A stretch of 64,000 bases of DNA, from contig NC_061064.1 of the NCBI RefSeq assembly GCF_021917145.1, positions 5,472,091 to 5,536,090 of the forward strand. The letters are read 5' to 3'. The notes beneath the pieces are model-generated. The model was not told where the DNA came from and searched no databases. It saw nothing but the letters and a program-made list of their open reading frames with translations. The DNA is from Hypomesus transpacificus (taxonomy: Eukaryota; Chordata; Actinopteri; Osmeriformes; Osmeridae). Shown piece by piece: positions 33,633 through 46,481 of this stretch. The stretch's first letter is position 1; each line of letters begins with the position of its first letter. The position numbers and the translations under genes are program-made.

Positions 33633-36264
33633 GGAGATGAAGAGGTCGGCTGCGAGGGGTAGATAATGGCGGACGATGGGGGGGGTGGGGGTGGGGGGGG
33701 GGGGCGGAGGTTAGAGGGAGGCGGGACCGCATCATAGTCTGCGATATTCCGGGATTTCAGCGAAAAAGCGATGGCGGGAGACAACGGCACGATGAGGAGA
33801 AACAAAGAGACAACCCCAAAAAAGAGAGAGACCAGACGGAAAAAGGCGAGCAAACGACCGCAAGGAGGGATTGGACGGAGGGGAGGGGCGGGCTATGGAT
33901 GAGAGGATGGATGAGAGGGGGGCTGAGATCGAAATAGTGCCAGGGTGGGTGATTCAAACAGAGGTTGTTGTTTTTTTTTTACCTCTTTTGTTTGGTTGGG
34001 TGCGTTGCAGCGGGGGTGGTGTCGGGTAGTTTGCTGGTAGTAGTGGTGGTGGTGTCGGGGGGGGCAGGGCGGCCAGCGTTCTGGTCAGAATGGTGACGCA
34101 GACCGCCGTACGACGGGACTCTCAGCATCTGCCGGCTCTGATAATGATGATGGTGATGATGATAACAATAATAAGTAGCTTCCCTTGGCACCCTCATCCT
34201 ATCACAGTCCACGCTTACGTCACGGATTATCACACACGACACACATGACTGGATACACCGGGCTATCTGGGGGGTGCGTGTGTGTGCATGTTTGTGTGTG
34301 TGTGTGTGTGCGTGGGTGATATCTTTAAGGTTACCACCCTTATCCCTCACGTACCGCCTCCACTTTCATTTATCTATCTGAATCAAAGCCAAAACATAAG
34401 AAAGATTTGACCATTATCAAGGCAAAAATGTCATGCAGTATTTGTTGATCAAAATACCCTTTTCAATTATATAAAGTAAAAATGATGTAAGGTAAAGAGA
34501 ATTAGACTGAAATGAGTGAGTTGACAGTTAGACCGTTTTCATAGGCAGTGAGAGCCACAGAGACAGAGAGAGATGGAGACAGACTCTGGGCTCGAGATTC
34601 TGAGAGGAACCTGATAATCCGATGTGACTCATGTGTTGCTTGAAGCAGTGACGACACCACACTGTTTGGACACGACACGCAAGCCTATGACAGTCTTCTC
34701 ATATGGAAAAACACAGTTATTATCATTATCGCTCAATCAAAAACAGGATTCAAACTGTTCTTTTGTGAAATAGGTTATTTTTGGATGAATGAGGGGCAGA
34801 ACATTAAAATCATGAGAGACTCAATTTGCGATGCGCTGGTGAGGTCAGGGAACTGAAGGGCTAAAATACAATACAAATCTTTCTTTTTTTATCTTTAAAA
34901 AATATGACTCAAATATTGAGCAGAAAAATTGGAGCTAGAATATCAATACACCTATTACATCTAAAAGCAACTCAACGGTTTCCTCACAGGACTTGACCTT
35001 CCAAGAAACTTCCATCGAACTTGTCCATGTTGTGATTCACTACAAAGACAACATACACAGCAGAGTGGTGGCATCTTAGATGACAGCGCTGCCAAGTGTC
35101 CTTGATGTTGCCACTTGTCCTCTGGGGTAAATGGCAGGAGGTAAATAACTTCGGGCACTCACAGGTGACTCACTGACCAGACCGGGACAAGCAGAACACA
35201 CACGCTTTTAATGCTCTGTGTGTGTCTCAAGGGGACGGGAGATGACGGGGGAGGTTGGGTGTGTGGGTATGTATGTTTTTGTCAGTGAATGTGGGAGTGA
35301 GTTGGTGGGTGGGAGTGTGTGGAGAGGGGGGCGACTGGGTCTGAGTGTGCGAGCGAGCGAGCGTGAGTGTGCACGTTTGTGTGGGTGTGCACATTGGATC
35401 AAAGTTTTATAATTGGTGCCTGTGGGAAATGTGTCCGATGTGTGAAGCGGTTGTCATTTGGTCTCTCGTCGTCCAGTTTCCAGCACAGCTCTCGTAACGG
35501 TGGTGACTATCTGACCTCGGGGAGCTGCCAAATCCTTTCCCCTTCCACCTCTTGAGATCCAGCCACCCCAGTGCAGCAGCTGGCTGGCCCATCTGATAAA
35601 GCACACACACCTGGCGACCTTGAAGGGAGAGTTGGCACCGATGCTTGAGAGTTAGACCTAGGCAACATCTGTGAGGGAAGCAAACTCCAGCACTCACGCA
35701 TGCATGTGCGGGTGCGTGGGGGAGACGCTGACAAACATCTAAACACGTCAGGAGAGCAACCGTAAACAGAGGTGGGACCACTTTGTTCCCATGGGGACAC
35801 TACCTTCCTTCCACCTTCCCTTTACTCTCTCTGTCTTTGTCCATTTATGCTTGGAAAGTGAACCTGCGCATGTTATGTTTCGATCTAGGTAGATGTGCAA
35901 CTTTCTCTGGTATTGTAGCTACTTCCAATCAGTATGAAAGAAAGTCTGTGGTTTTACTTGAATGAACTCTAAAAAGCTGTGTGAAAACCAAACTGCTACC
36001 TAAACGTAGTCAAAACACGTTCTTCCCATGAGTCATTGTTGAGAGTAGATGCATGGTGGGGACATTTTCTGATCTCTTCAGTAGTCACGCAATTTCCTCG
36101 AACATGATCATTTCAAGGAAAATCTCAGGGTACGAAGACTTATGAAAAAAAGTTTTCTCCATGGCAGTCTCTCTTTTTTAAGGTTTTACTGAATAAAACA
36201 GGGTTACCTGTTTATAAACAACCCTATTCTTTTTCAAATGTTCCTCTAAAGACGATAGCATGTT

Positions 36265-36325
36265 GTATTACATTTACATTATGTTTTATTAATTTAGCAG
36301 ACATATTTGTCCAAAGTTTATAGGG
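36265..36325 (-). mobile_element. Degenerate retroposon tail
   Basis: ATTACATTTACATT followed by TTTAGCAGAC and TTTGTCCAAAG is a diverged, inverted copy of the common fish GCTTTGGATAAAAGCGTCTGCTAAATG tail. Confidence 0.5.
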
Positions 36326-37155
36326 ATACGTTTATTATTCTCAAAAATGGTTTGACATGGTATTTATTATATACAGTATGTTTAAACTGTAACATTGTAA
36401 CAGTACTACTATTTGTATACTGGGACCACTACAGTAACAAGAGCTCAAAATGCATTTTTTTTTAGTTTTATGATTTACATCATGTCAAACTCAGGAAGTG
36501 GAACATATCTAAAATTCAGGGACGTGTTATAGTCAATGGTTAATGAAAACCTTTTTAAAATAGAGTTTTCAATTCCTCCAAGCAGTGTGTAAAGAGCATT
36601 CAGAAGGTTGAATTTATTTGAGGGCTTTGTGTGTATTTTGAATGCAAAGTTTGGTTTCTACGACAGATAATATGGTTTTGACTACAGTGTTTGATTGTGG
36701 GTCGAAAGTCAAGGGTTTGGCCGAACAGTGTATGTAGTAGTTTGGAGAAAACATAGTATACATTCAAGAAATGTGTCTTAGCAATGAAGAAAAACTGTAA
36801 ATGAATCCATGTTATTGCTTTCATTTCTTTTCTTTCCTTTTTTGAGGAGAGGTCGTTTTCAGAAAATAAAAATACATTATAACAAAAGCTGCTTGCCAAA
36901 AAACACCAACATCTCGACACAATAATTTCACTGGGTTTAAAGCATAATTGCTTTAAAACTGACATCTACCCCACAGTGTTCTGACACATTACTGTATTAC
37001 AATGGGATTTGGAAAGAAAAGGTCCAGAATATAAAGGGGTGACTATTTTGCCACACACAGGGATACAACCTCAAGAAAAAATTACAGTAAAACACTTTTG
37101 ACACTCTATTACGAACTTTGTCCTGATTTAAGGTCTGACCAAAATCCAAACGAAA

Positions 37156-37326
37156 GGGAGTCAAGTGGCTGAGCGGTTAGGGAATCGGGCTGTTAATCAG
37201 AAGGTTAAAATGACGTTGTGTCCTTGGGCAAAGAACTTCACCCTAATTGTCTCGGGGGAATGTCCCTGTACTTACTGTAAGTCGCTTTGGATAAGAGCGT
37301 CTGCTAAATGACTGAATGGAAATGTA
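37156..37326 (+). mobile_element. tRNA-derived SINE with internal deletion
   Basis: The 5' head (GTGGCTGAGCGGTTAGGGAA) is tRNA-like and includes an A-box. The body includes CTTGGGCAAAGAACTTCACC and CGGGGGAATGTCCCTGTACT. The tail is TAAGTCGCTTTGGATAAGAG followed by CGTCTGCTAAATG. The GGTTCGAnTCC B-box expected after CAGAAGGTT is missing, so this copy should not be transcribed by RNA polymerase III. Confidence 0.85.
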
Positions 37327-37925
37327 ACTCCCTTCAACTTACCGAACATTTTGGAGTCGGAGGTCCATCAAGTGGAAATATTGTGAATCTTCTGTGTGTC
37401 AACCCCATCAAGTCACCTTTCAGGCACAAGAAGGATTTGAGCAATGTTTCAGAGATATGGACAAGAGTTTCAAGGAGACAGAATCCAGCAACCTGGAAGG
37501 TGGCTTTGTCATCACTGACAACACCAAACACAGATCCCAGGTCATTTCAGTTTTGTGTCTCTCACTCTCCTTCCGACTATCTATCCCTCTTTCTTGTAGA
37601 CACACACATACCCTGTTTGAAATGAATAATATTAAAACAAATAGAGGTCATTTCGTGTGGGGTTGTTACACAGTCAGCTTTGATCACAGGAGGAAAAAAG
37701 CAAATGAATGAAGGGATGCACCCTCAAACAGTTTCTTAGAGTAATGAACCTCGTTCTCATTCAGAGAGAGGGGGAGAGAGTGCTAGAGGCGAGGGACGAG
37801 AGAGAGAAATGTGACAGAGAGGAGGAACAGTGTGAGTAAGAGAGGAGGGAGCGAGAATAAGCATGCAAGGCGTGATGCTGGGTGGGGGTGATGAGGCTTG
37901 AAAAGGGGTGTTTGTGTGTGTGTGA

Positions 37926-37931
37926 GAGAGG

Positions 37932-38015
<84 letters not shown>
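37926..38015 (+). repeat. (GA)n microsatellite
   Basis: Long GA tract with a GGGGA interruption at its start. Confidence 0.95.
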
Positions 38016-38019
<4 letters not shown>

Positions 38020-39058
38020 TGGTAGTGGGAGTATGGTATGAGTCAAATGCTAAGAGAATTAAAATGAATGAAGGTCCCAGTCTTACACTATTTCATCATT
38101 TACTCCATCACTTCCTCCCTCCATCCAATCTCTTCCTCTCCGTGTCTGTCTCCATCTCTCTCTTCCCATCTCCGTCCCTCCATTCCATCATCCTTACTTC
38201 TCTATCCTTCTCTCCCCGTTTTTCATTTTCCTTCCCCTCATCTCCTTCCATCTCCCCTCCATTTCTGGAAACTTCTGACAAGACAATGCTGAAAGAAACA
38301 TCCTGAAACCACTTGAAAAAGTGAAATATAATTTTCAGATAAAATCATAATATTGGAAGGCGAATTCTCTGCAGTACACATTTTTTCCTTAATACCTTAT
38401 CATGAACAGGTTGATGAACAGTACAATCTAAAATTACTGTGCCCTAACTTAAGGCAGAACATAATTGATCTGAACATTTTTCCAAAAGATTTCACAGAAA
38501 TTGGCACTATATAAGTAACGTATAAAAATATACAGATCAATACAATATTAAAATACATTTAAAGTATGCTCTATAAGTAGGTATACACATGCCATTTCTA
38601 ATAGATTAATAAATTATACTTGCGGTTCACTGGCCAAACTGATATGTTGCTCTATCACACATCATGGACCTTTCAATTACCTAAAGGGCGTTTATGGCCG
38701 TCTATTCAACTGTTTTCCAAACCATGATTTGGTCAAATTGCAAAGCCCCTTCTTCTTACATGAAAAAGCCTATCATTGCTACAGGTATCCCTAAGCTTGC
38801 TAAAATGTTTCAGTCTTCAAACCCTAGCCCTTACCCTTGTTTTGTTGTGCGCACACGAGACAGATGTTACTGTAAAATACATTTGTTTTGATGTCACTTG
38901 TGTTTTGTGTTTATGTTTTAAAATAGCAGTATTATCACAAACTGTCTGCGATATTGCACTAAAACAGGCAGGCTTTAGAAGCTTCTGGTTGGTTTATTTG
39001 TACTTCTTCATCTCCCCTGACCTCACTTCTTTTCCAGTCAATCACACTGTTCTCAAGT

Positions 39059-39125
39059 CTTTTATTTGTCAGGTGCACAGAACAACACAAGGTTAGACTG
39101 GGCACTGAAATTCTCATGATGAGGG
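39059..39125 (+). mobile_element. Fragment of interspersed repeat
   Basis: TTTATTTGTCAGGTGCACAG followed by CAAGGTTAGACTGGGCACTG and AAATTCT resembles the 3' portion of a common fish retroposon. Only a fragment is present. Confidence 0.4.
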
Positions 39126-39553
39126 GACACAAAAAAACACAGGGCTAGGGTCAGACAAAATATGGAAAAAGTAACTCATGTAATGAAGTAATGCAGGGAG
39201 AACCTTACCGTACACCAAATCAAATTTTTATAATGGTCAAAACATACAGCCTTTGCATGTGTTCATGTGCGAGTGCACACGTGTATGTGGTAGAGGGGGA
39301 GGTGTTGGTCATTTGGCGATGACAGTGATGCTAATGTAGTTGATGCGCAATCTCATTTTCTCTTTCATTGTGACCTTTTTCTGTTCCGACTGTTCTCTGT
39401 CCGTCCCTCTGCTTGACATTTCCCTGTGGACTGCCTGTGGACGGATACGGCAGGCTGCTTGTGGGCCCCCTGTTTTTTCTCATTGAATTTGAATTTGAAA
39501 ATGTGTTGTGTTACAAATCATGCTTCCCACATACGGTAGTTTGTGGTTTATGC

Positions 39554-39715
<162 letters not shown>

Positions 39716-40394
39716 GTTTAGGATGATAATTTTAATTTCCCTGCCTCCTGTTAATCCTTTTAACTGGTAAACCTTCATCCTCCACATATCTTGCCTTCAA
39801 AGTGGATCTTCACAGAGAGTACAGAAACCAACCACACACACACACACACACTGCAATGTAAACATGTGTTCAGGAAACAGAAACCTTTGTATATATTTCA
39901 CATGCCATAGCATCACCAAAACATTTGCATAAGTCATTTAGGACTGTAACTATAATATTCATCCTCCTTTTTGTATCAACTTCATAAAGCTCTGTTCTGG
40001 ATAGTTTGTGATAAAAAGCATGTTTTGTTCTGTACATTTGCAAAAAGTACAAGGTGCAATGTGCATGTTGCTTTATTTTTGTCTGTTTGATTGTCCTTGA
40101 CTTAACAATTATTTAGTATTATGTTATTTCTCCTGTTTGTCTTTTGCATTCAAACGTCCTTAATATGGATAGGATTCCTAGGAGATGACCCACAATGTAC
40201 AGTAGAGCTAAAACGTATAAAATCTTTTGACAAATTAATTCAACTAAACACCCACACTGTTAGTCAAGCAATGCATGGTCTGGATGTTGAAGGCTCACCT
40301 CTCACTACCATACGAAACATTAATATTCATCTTTGCGAGTCAACATATATTGTAATCTAGGGCAATTTTGATGAACTGTGTGTGTGCCTGTTTG

Positions 40395-40429
<35 letters not shown>

Positions 40430-40475
40430 TGTGTGTGTGTGTGTGGTTGGGTGTGTATGTGTGTGTGTGTGTGTG
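40395..40475 (+). repeat. (TG)n microsatellite
   Basis: TG repeat with GGTGTG and GGTTGG interruptions. Confidence 0.93.
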
Positions 40476-40737
40476 AACGCCTACAGGTGACTCATCTCAC
40501 TGCACTGCAGATGACCAGTTTAATGTTCCGGCTGTCGTTTTACATTTCTGTATACGTATACATGTGAGTTTCATGAACCCCTCTATCTCTCTTCATCTGA
40601 CTGCCGAAGTCTCTCTCCCTCTTTCTCGCACACATGCTCTTTCTCTATGTGCAAGTTCATATCTCGTATCTACACAGGAGAAAACAGAATTTTGCGTATT
40701 GCGGACATTTCTCTGTAGCATGAAAAATCCCTTCACA

Positions 40738-40978
40738 TGGCCCTGCCTAGCCCAGCCTAGCCCAGCCTAGCCCAGCCCTGCCCAATGTCAGCACAGACCA
40801 GACTAAACCAGACCTGACCTAACCAGGCCAGCTCAACTCAGCCCAGCTCAGCTCAACCCAAACCCAGCTCAGGCCAGCCCTGACCAGCCCAGAACCGATC
40901 AGACTAGATTAGACCTGACCAGAACTGACCAGCCCTTCCTAGTCTTGCTTAGACCAGCCTTGCCTGACCAGACCAGAG
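40738..40978 (+). repeat. Degenerate pentanucleotide satellite
   Basis: About 48 diverged 5-bp units related to CCAGC, CTAGC, CCTGA and CCAGA. The left end is most regular (CCTAGCCCAG repeated). Confidence 0.88.
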
Positions 40979-41372
40979 AGGTAGGAGAGAAATAAATGGA
41001 AGAGACAGAGAGAGAGAGAAAGAGAGAGAGAGAGGCGAAGGTCCATGAAGCAAAACGAGGGAACAATGAAAAAGCTGGGGCTCAATTTGCGACGGCCATT
41101 TCCTTTCTTTATCCTTTACCCTCTCTTTCACTCAGAGTCAACCCCACATCAATCAGCCATCCATTTTTCCAGCTGCCGCCTCTCTCTCTCATTCTCATTC
41201 CTAACTGACACATACTCAATCTTTTTCTCAATCTCCGTAGCCTTTTGCATCACATTCGCTCCCTTCACTCATATCAACAGCGCTTTAACAGGTCTTTAAC
41301 ATCAACACTGGTAATATGTGATGTCAGCCAGCTACTGTAACTTCTACAGGATTGTGGATGTTTTGAATAGGT

Positions 41373-41411
41373 GTTGTTAGTGTTGTGCGACTTGCGCACA
41401 ACACTAACAAC
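41373..41411. repeat. Perfect 17-bp hairpin
   Basis: GTTGTTAGTGTTGTGCG (41373-41389) and its exact reverse complement (41395-41411) flank a 5-base loop. There is no U-run, and this is not a bacterial terminator. Confidence 0.9.
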
Positions 41412-41853
41412 TGTTGTGCAAATGTGACTGCGAATGTAGACCTTCATATTCTATGAGCTGAAGTATTGCATACAATCTTCAGAATAGAGAGAGCGATTTT
41501 GTGAATGGTCTTGAGACAAAATGACTATCCATTATCTCCCTCTCACACATGCACTCTCTCTGTCTCTCTGTTGCACACACACACACAGACACACACACAC
41601 ACAGCTGTCCTAACACATTTTTTTTTATATTCTAATTACCCCAGAGACTCCTTCTCCCAGTCCCTGAGAGCCCTGGGCCTAGTGGTCCCAGGTGCCCTAT
41701 AGAGCATAACATTAGCCTGGTTAGTGTGATATAAAGGCCTGGTGTGTGTATGTGTGTTTGCCTGCCTGCGTGGTGTCCTGTGTGTGTGTGTGTGTGGGTG
41801 GGTGGGTGGGTGGGTGTGTGTGTGCATTCATCCTTAACTTGTGTACTCAGGCG

Positions 41854-41953
41854 NNNNNNNNNNNNNNNNNNNNNNNNNNNNNNNNNNNNNNNNNNNNNNN
41901 NNNNNNNNNNNNNNNNNNNNNNNNNNNNNNNNNNNNNNNNNNNNNNNNNNNNN
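41854..41953. other. Assembly gap of 100 N
   Basis: Exactly 100 N, a conventional placeholder for a gap of unknown size. Confidence 1.
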
Positions 41954-43169
41954 GAAGAGATGCTTCTGCAGTTTGTAAATGTAACATGTTTTGGAGGTGA
42001 CACTTTCCGCACCCAAACAGGAAAAGTAAAGCGCGTTTATTTCGCAGGAGAAGTCTGTCACGTCACTGTCTTTAGGACACAAGTTGATCCACACGATGCG
42101 AGGCCCCACACTCCTGTGGTGAAATGCGTTCTGCGCGAGACAGCACCTCGTTTCCCCTCGGGAAGTCTGGCCTCGTCTGTCTCCTGCCTCCACATTCCGG
42201 TCACATCCGCGTCCTAGTGCAGCCGGGGGCTGGGAGGAGTTTGGTATTTTTGGTTTGATTACGTTTGCCTGCCTCAGAGCCTGTCTGTGACAGCATGAGT
42301 AGGCTACAAATAAAGAAACACGTGGCCGTTCAACACGAGGCCTCATGGGTACACATGCACACAGACACACCTGACATGGCATCGTGTCGCGGCACTTGGA
42401 CAATGTTTGTGTTCTCATGTGTCGGCGAAATGAGTCTGCGCGGTTTTGTATTGACGTTGCGCAGGTATGCGATGAGATGATTCATTTCAGTCAATTGAGC
42501 TCTCTGGGAACGTTGCGGTCTCGCTCCTCGTTCCTTTTCAAGGTGGATTATTAAGTCTTCTGAAACAATAAAGTGGTTTGGGTTAGGGTGAGGTTGAGAC
42601 ACGCAGCCCCAAGGAGTGACAGCAGGATTAGTGGCAATAATCCTAACCGGTTGACAATGCTAACAGATATGTCAGAGAAAACTCATTTTAAACGAAGTTT
42701 GTTTTGCTACATCCAAGTCAGCAAGAAACTTGTTTGTTTTTCGGACTTTTGTTGACATGCTAGCATACTGTTTGCTGTGAGCATGCGTGAGGGCAGAAAT
42801 GGTGCGAGATCTGTGAGTGTTGTAAAACCTTAGTGGGTACTTGTGATGTTTGTGATGTGTGATGTGTGTGTGTTCAATGTGTGTGCCCGCGTGTGTGCCT
42901 GTGTGTGTGTGTGTGTGTACAGTGTGTCTAAATTGGCAGGCTGTAATTAAATGCGTAGACCTCTCCACTATCTCCTCCTCCAGCCAGCGCCAGTGACGCA
43001 CACGAGGCTCAGCACAGCCATGAGTCATCAGACCCCGAGGATCACCACCCCTCCCTCTATCTCTTCATCCCTCCCTCCATCCACCTCTACCCGCTCTGTA
43101 ACCCTCTCCGCCTCTCACTGAGCATTCCTCCGTCCTACTCCTTCCATACTACCCCCTCTCCTCTCCTCG

Positions 43170-43202
43170 TGGCTGTTGCCCCCCCCCCCCCCCCCCCCCC
43201 CC
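43170..43202 (+). repeat. Poly-C tract
   Basis: About 32 C. A second run of about 17 C lies at 43331-43349. Confidence 0.93.
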
Positions 43203-43519
43203 CTCCTCCTTCCCTTCTGTTAAGTCCTCCCTCCCTCCCATCCATCCTCCCATCCCTCCTTCCTCCCTGCTCGATTCCGATGCACTCACTCTGTTATCTC
43301 TCCAAATCGGTCTGTCCCTCTCTCCATCGAACCCCCCCCCCCCCCCCCACTGGCTCAATATTCATCCCTCCCTGTCTGCACGGTGAACCTTTCTACACCT
43401 GTAGAAAGAGCAGAGCAGGGTTGCAGGCGAGAGAGGGAGGGACGGAGGGAGGTGGACAAAGGAGAAAAGAAATGGTAATGGTATGGCAGCGTGAGATGTG
43501 GAAGTGTTGGAAAAAAAAG

Positions 43520-43581
<62 letters not shown>
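43520..43581 (+). repeat. (GA)n microsatellite
   Basis: About 30 GA units. Confidence 0.95.
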
Positions 43582-43587
<6 letters not shown>

Positions 43588-45808
43588 CAAGAGAGAGGTG
43601 ACCACAATTTGAGGCCTCCTGAGTCATTATCTGACTCATACTAATCTCTCTTAGCTCTTCAGCACCAAGCACTCTCCCTGACTGCCAAAAGGCACACACA
43701 GCATTACCAAACAAACACACACCCAAACCAACCCACCACTCAAGGCGAACTCTATTCATGTAGACAGGGGGGGAATAAACACCCTCTACAAAGCGGTTTA
43801 CAGTACCACATGTATGTTTATGAGGAACAGGACACGCTAACCGATTGCAGTTCCGCTGAGCACAGCAAATGAAACGATACTTTGTACCGCCTTTGCGATG
43901 GTCAGTCGTACCCCACCGCCTGTAGAAGCTACTATACCTACCACCCCCTGACTGATCCTATCAAATAATGTCACCCCTACACTGAAGAACCTGCTGGAAA
44001 AAATAAACGATTTCACTCAAACTGTACTATTTTATCCAACAGCTTTTACCACAGTTTGGTGGAGCACCTTTCTCTCTCTCTCTTTCTGCCGTGACACAGC
44101 CGCTATCAGGAACCGAGCATGCTGGCATACATCCGCCTAGCCACATGTTTTGTGTAACTAATTGGATAACCACACCAAGTAAAGCACGAAATTGGCTTTT
44201 TTCTCCTCCCTCCTACTGCAGCAGATGCAGCTCTCCTAACAGGGCGTTGGTGGGGCAGAGAGGCACACACAATTATATGAGTCATAAATTTAATGTGCTC
44301 TCTCTTCCCACTCCTATCATCGAGGATGAGAGGGATGGAAATGAAATATCTCCCCTCTCTGGGCTGAGCACAGGACGTGGGCCTCCGTCAGGGCCGAGGC
44401 GCCGCTCCGCTCCGACTCGCCCTTGACCTGACCCACTCTGTGACCCTCACACTCCACTCCCTCCTCGCTGGGTTCTCGGACTCCTCTGACTCTGCCGCCC
44501 CTCTCCCTGGCTCTTTGCCCTCTCTGACTACTCTCTGAGTCTTTGAACTCTTTCTCTCTCTCTGACTCGTCTGTTCTGAGTCTCTGTTATTCCTTGTTGA
44601 CTCTAATTGTGTGTGTGTGTGTGTGTGATTGAAAGAACTAGAGAGGGAGTGAGAGAGAATGTGTGTGTGATAGGGGACGGGCGGGGGAACGGGTTAGCGA
44701 TGGGGGAAGTGGACGTCTGTCACAGTGGTGGTCTGGTGACACGATGCCCCCCAACTTCTCTGCCAGACTCTGTGTTCTCCAACAGCCAAGGTTATTCACA
44801 GAAAATCCTGCGCGCTCCACCCACACACACACGTCCAAGACAAGAGACAAGGTCACTCCACAGCGGAGGCGTGTAATCCCCAAACCATCCGTTTAAACTC
44901 TTCCACCAAGCTTAAAACCACGGCTGGCCCCAGAGTGGCCTCAACGCTGACACGTCCGCCTCAAGGTGAACGGCAAAGAGAGAATGTTCCGCTTGATCAA
45001 GGTGCGTAATTAGATTCGCCGCCGTTCACAAACCCTCTGAGGCCGATCGTGCCATTTTTTTTTCTTTCTTTGACTTCATTATCTCCAAATCACGAGACAT
45101 CACAAGGAGTCAAACGTATCGCCATGGGAGTAATCGGAAAGCGGGCTTTGGGGAGGGGGGGGGGGGGAGGGGGTTGGGCACGAGACAGCGGACGAAGAAG
45201 CCAATCCCGGGGCGGAGCGCGGCGCGTCCTGGCAGACAGGCGTAATGGGACGGAGAGGTGTGCAGCTGTGTCTGTGGTCTGGGCGCCAGGGCGCCTACCC
45301 AGCAGCCATTTCACTGCGGCGCTCTGATTTAGATCCCAGTTGACGTGTTGTTTTGAAGAGGAGCTTGGGAAGATATCCTCCCTCCTGCCTCTCCCCTGGT
45401 GCTTTTACCTTGAAAACAATGCAGGCTGTGGATATAGAATGTCATACCTTCAGCCATCAATCCACAAGCTACTTTCAAATAGATGGATATACACATAAAA
45501 AATCGTTTTGGGGTTCTACACGTGCATCAAATGATATACATGTCACGCTATTTTTATGCAATTAGCATTAAATAACCATTCTCTGCCCTGTAGCCCAACC
45601 ACACACTCCACAGAGCCAACTGTGATTGGCTGGATGCAGGATGACCTCATCGCAGGAGCAGACCTGCTGATATGCGGCCAGTGGCTTGACAGACAGTGTA
45701 CGTCAGCCAGTGAGAAACTCCACATTAACCTGAAATTATCTCAAATGAGTCACTCCCTCGGTTATCAACTGTCAGCTGGCTCTGAGCTGTGAGTTGTCTG
45801 GGTCTGCT

Positions 45809-45909
<101 letters not shown>

Positions 45910-46182
45910 GAATGGAAGGCCAACCAGTATTGTTTCAGTAATGCTCAGGTCTTCCAGACGGGTCGGTAGCTACAGCATAGCACCTCACCCCCGCCCGGAA
46001 AACCACATTGTCCCCCTCCTTACAGATCATTGCTGTTCAAGTAGGATTGGATAGGTGAAAGCTAATTTGTGCATCTTTCACACTTCAATCTTCTCCTCAC
46101 GTGCTGTTTTTCTAAGCGGGAGGCAGGGAAGGTTACATCTTTAGAGAACTGAAACACGTCCCAGTGCGTTTAACACATTATG

Positions 46183-46256
46183 TATTATAATAATATTAAT
46201 AATAATACATTTTGTAACGCACCTTTCACCCGAAAACAGATCTCAAGGTGCTAGTA
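46183..46256 (+). mobile_element. Fragment of interspersed repeat
   Basis: Sequence of the type AATAATACATTTTGTAACGC followed by ACCTTTCAC and CTCAAGGTGCT matches a retroposon end that I recall from many fish genomes. Confidence 0.4.
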
Positions 46257-46449
46257 TTACATGTTCTACTTCACTTGAATGCATTACATCAGAGTTTTTT
46301 TTTTTTTTCAGTCTTTCAATTCCTTTTTGTTTTGTATATTTAAACGGTGCAATCCTGTTGGCTTTCTAAAATGCACCCAATAAATAAGTGTAGTACAGTG
46401 CATTGTAATGCTATGATAATTTTGATGCAAAAATGTGTTTTCTTAATAG

Positions 46450-46450
46450 C

Positions 46451-46479
<29 letters not shown>
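46450..46479 (+). repeat. Poly-C tract
   Basis: About 30 uninterrupted C. Confidence 0.95.

Positions 46480-46481
<2 letters not shown>

Noticed and set aside
41834-42418. Frames spanning the N gap
   Set aside because: Their continuity depends on unknown bases.
43149-43612. Overlapping frames on both strands near 43.2-43.6 kb
   Set aside because: They are translations of poly-C and (GA)n tracts.
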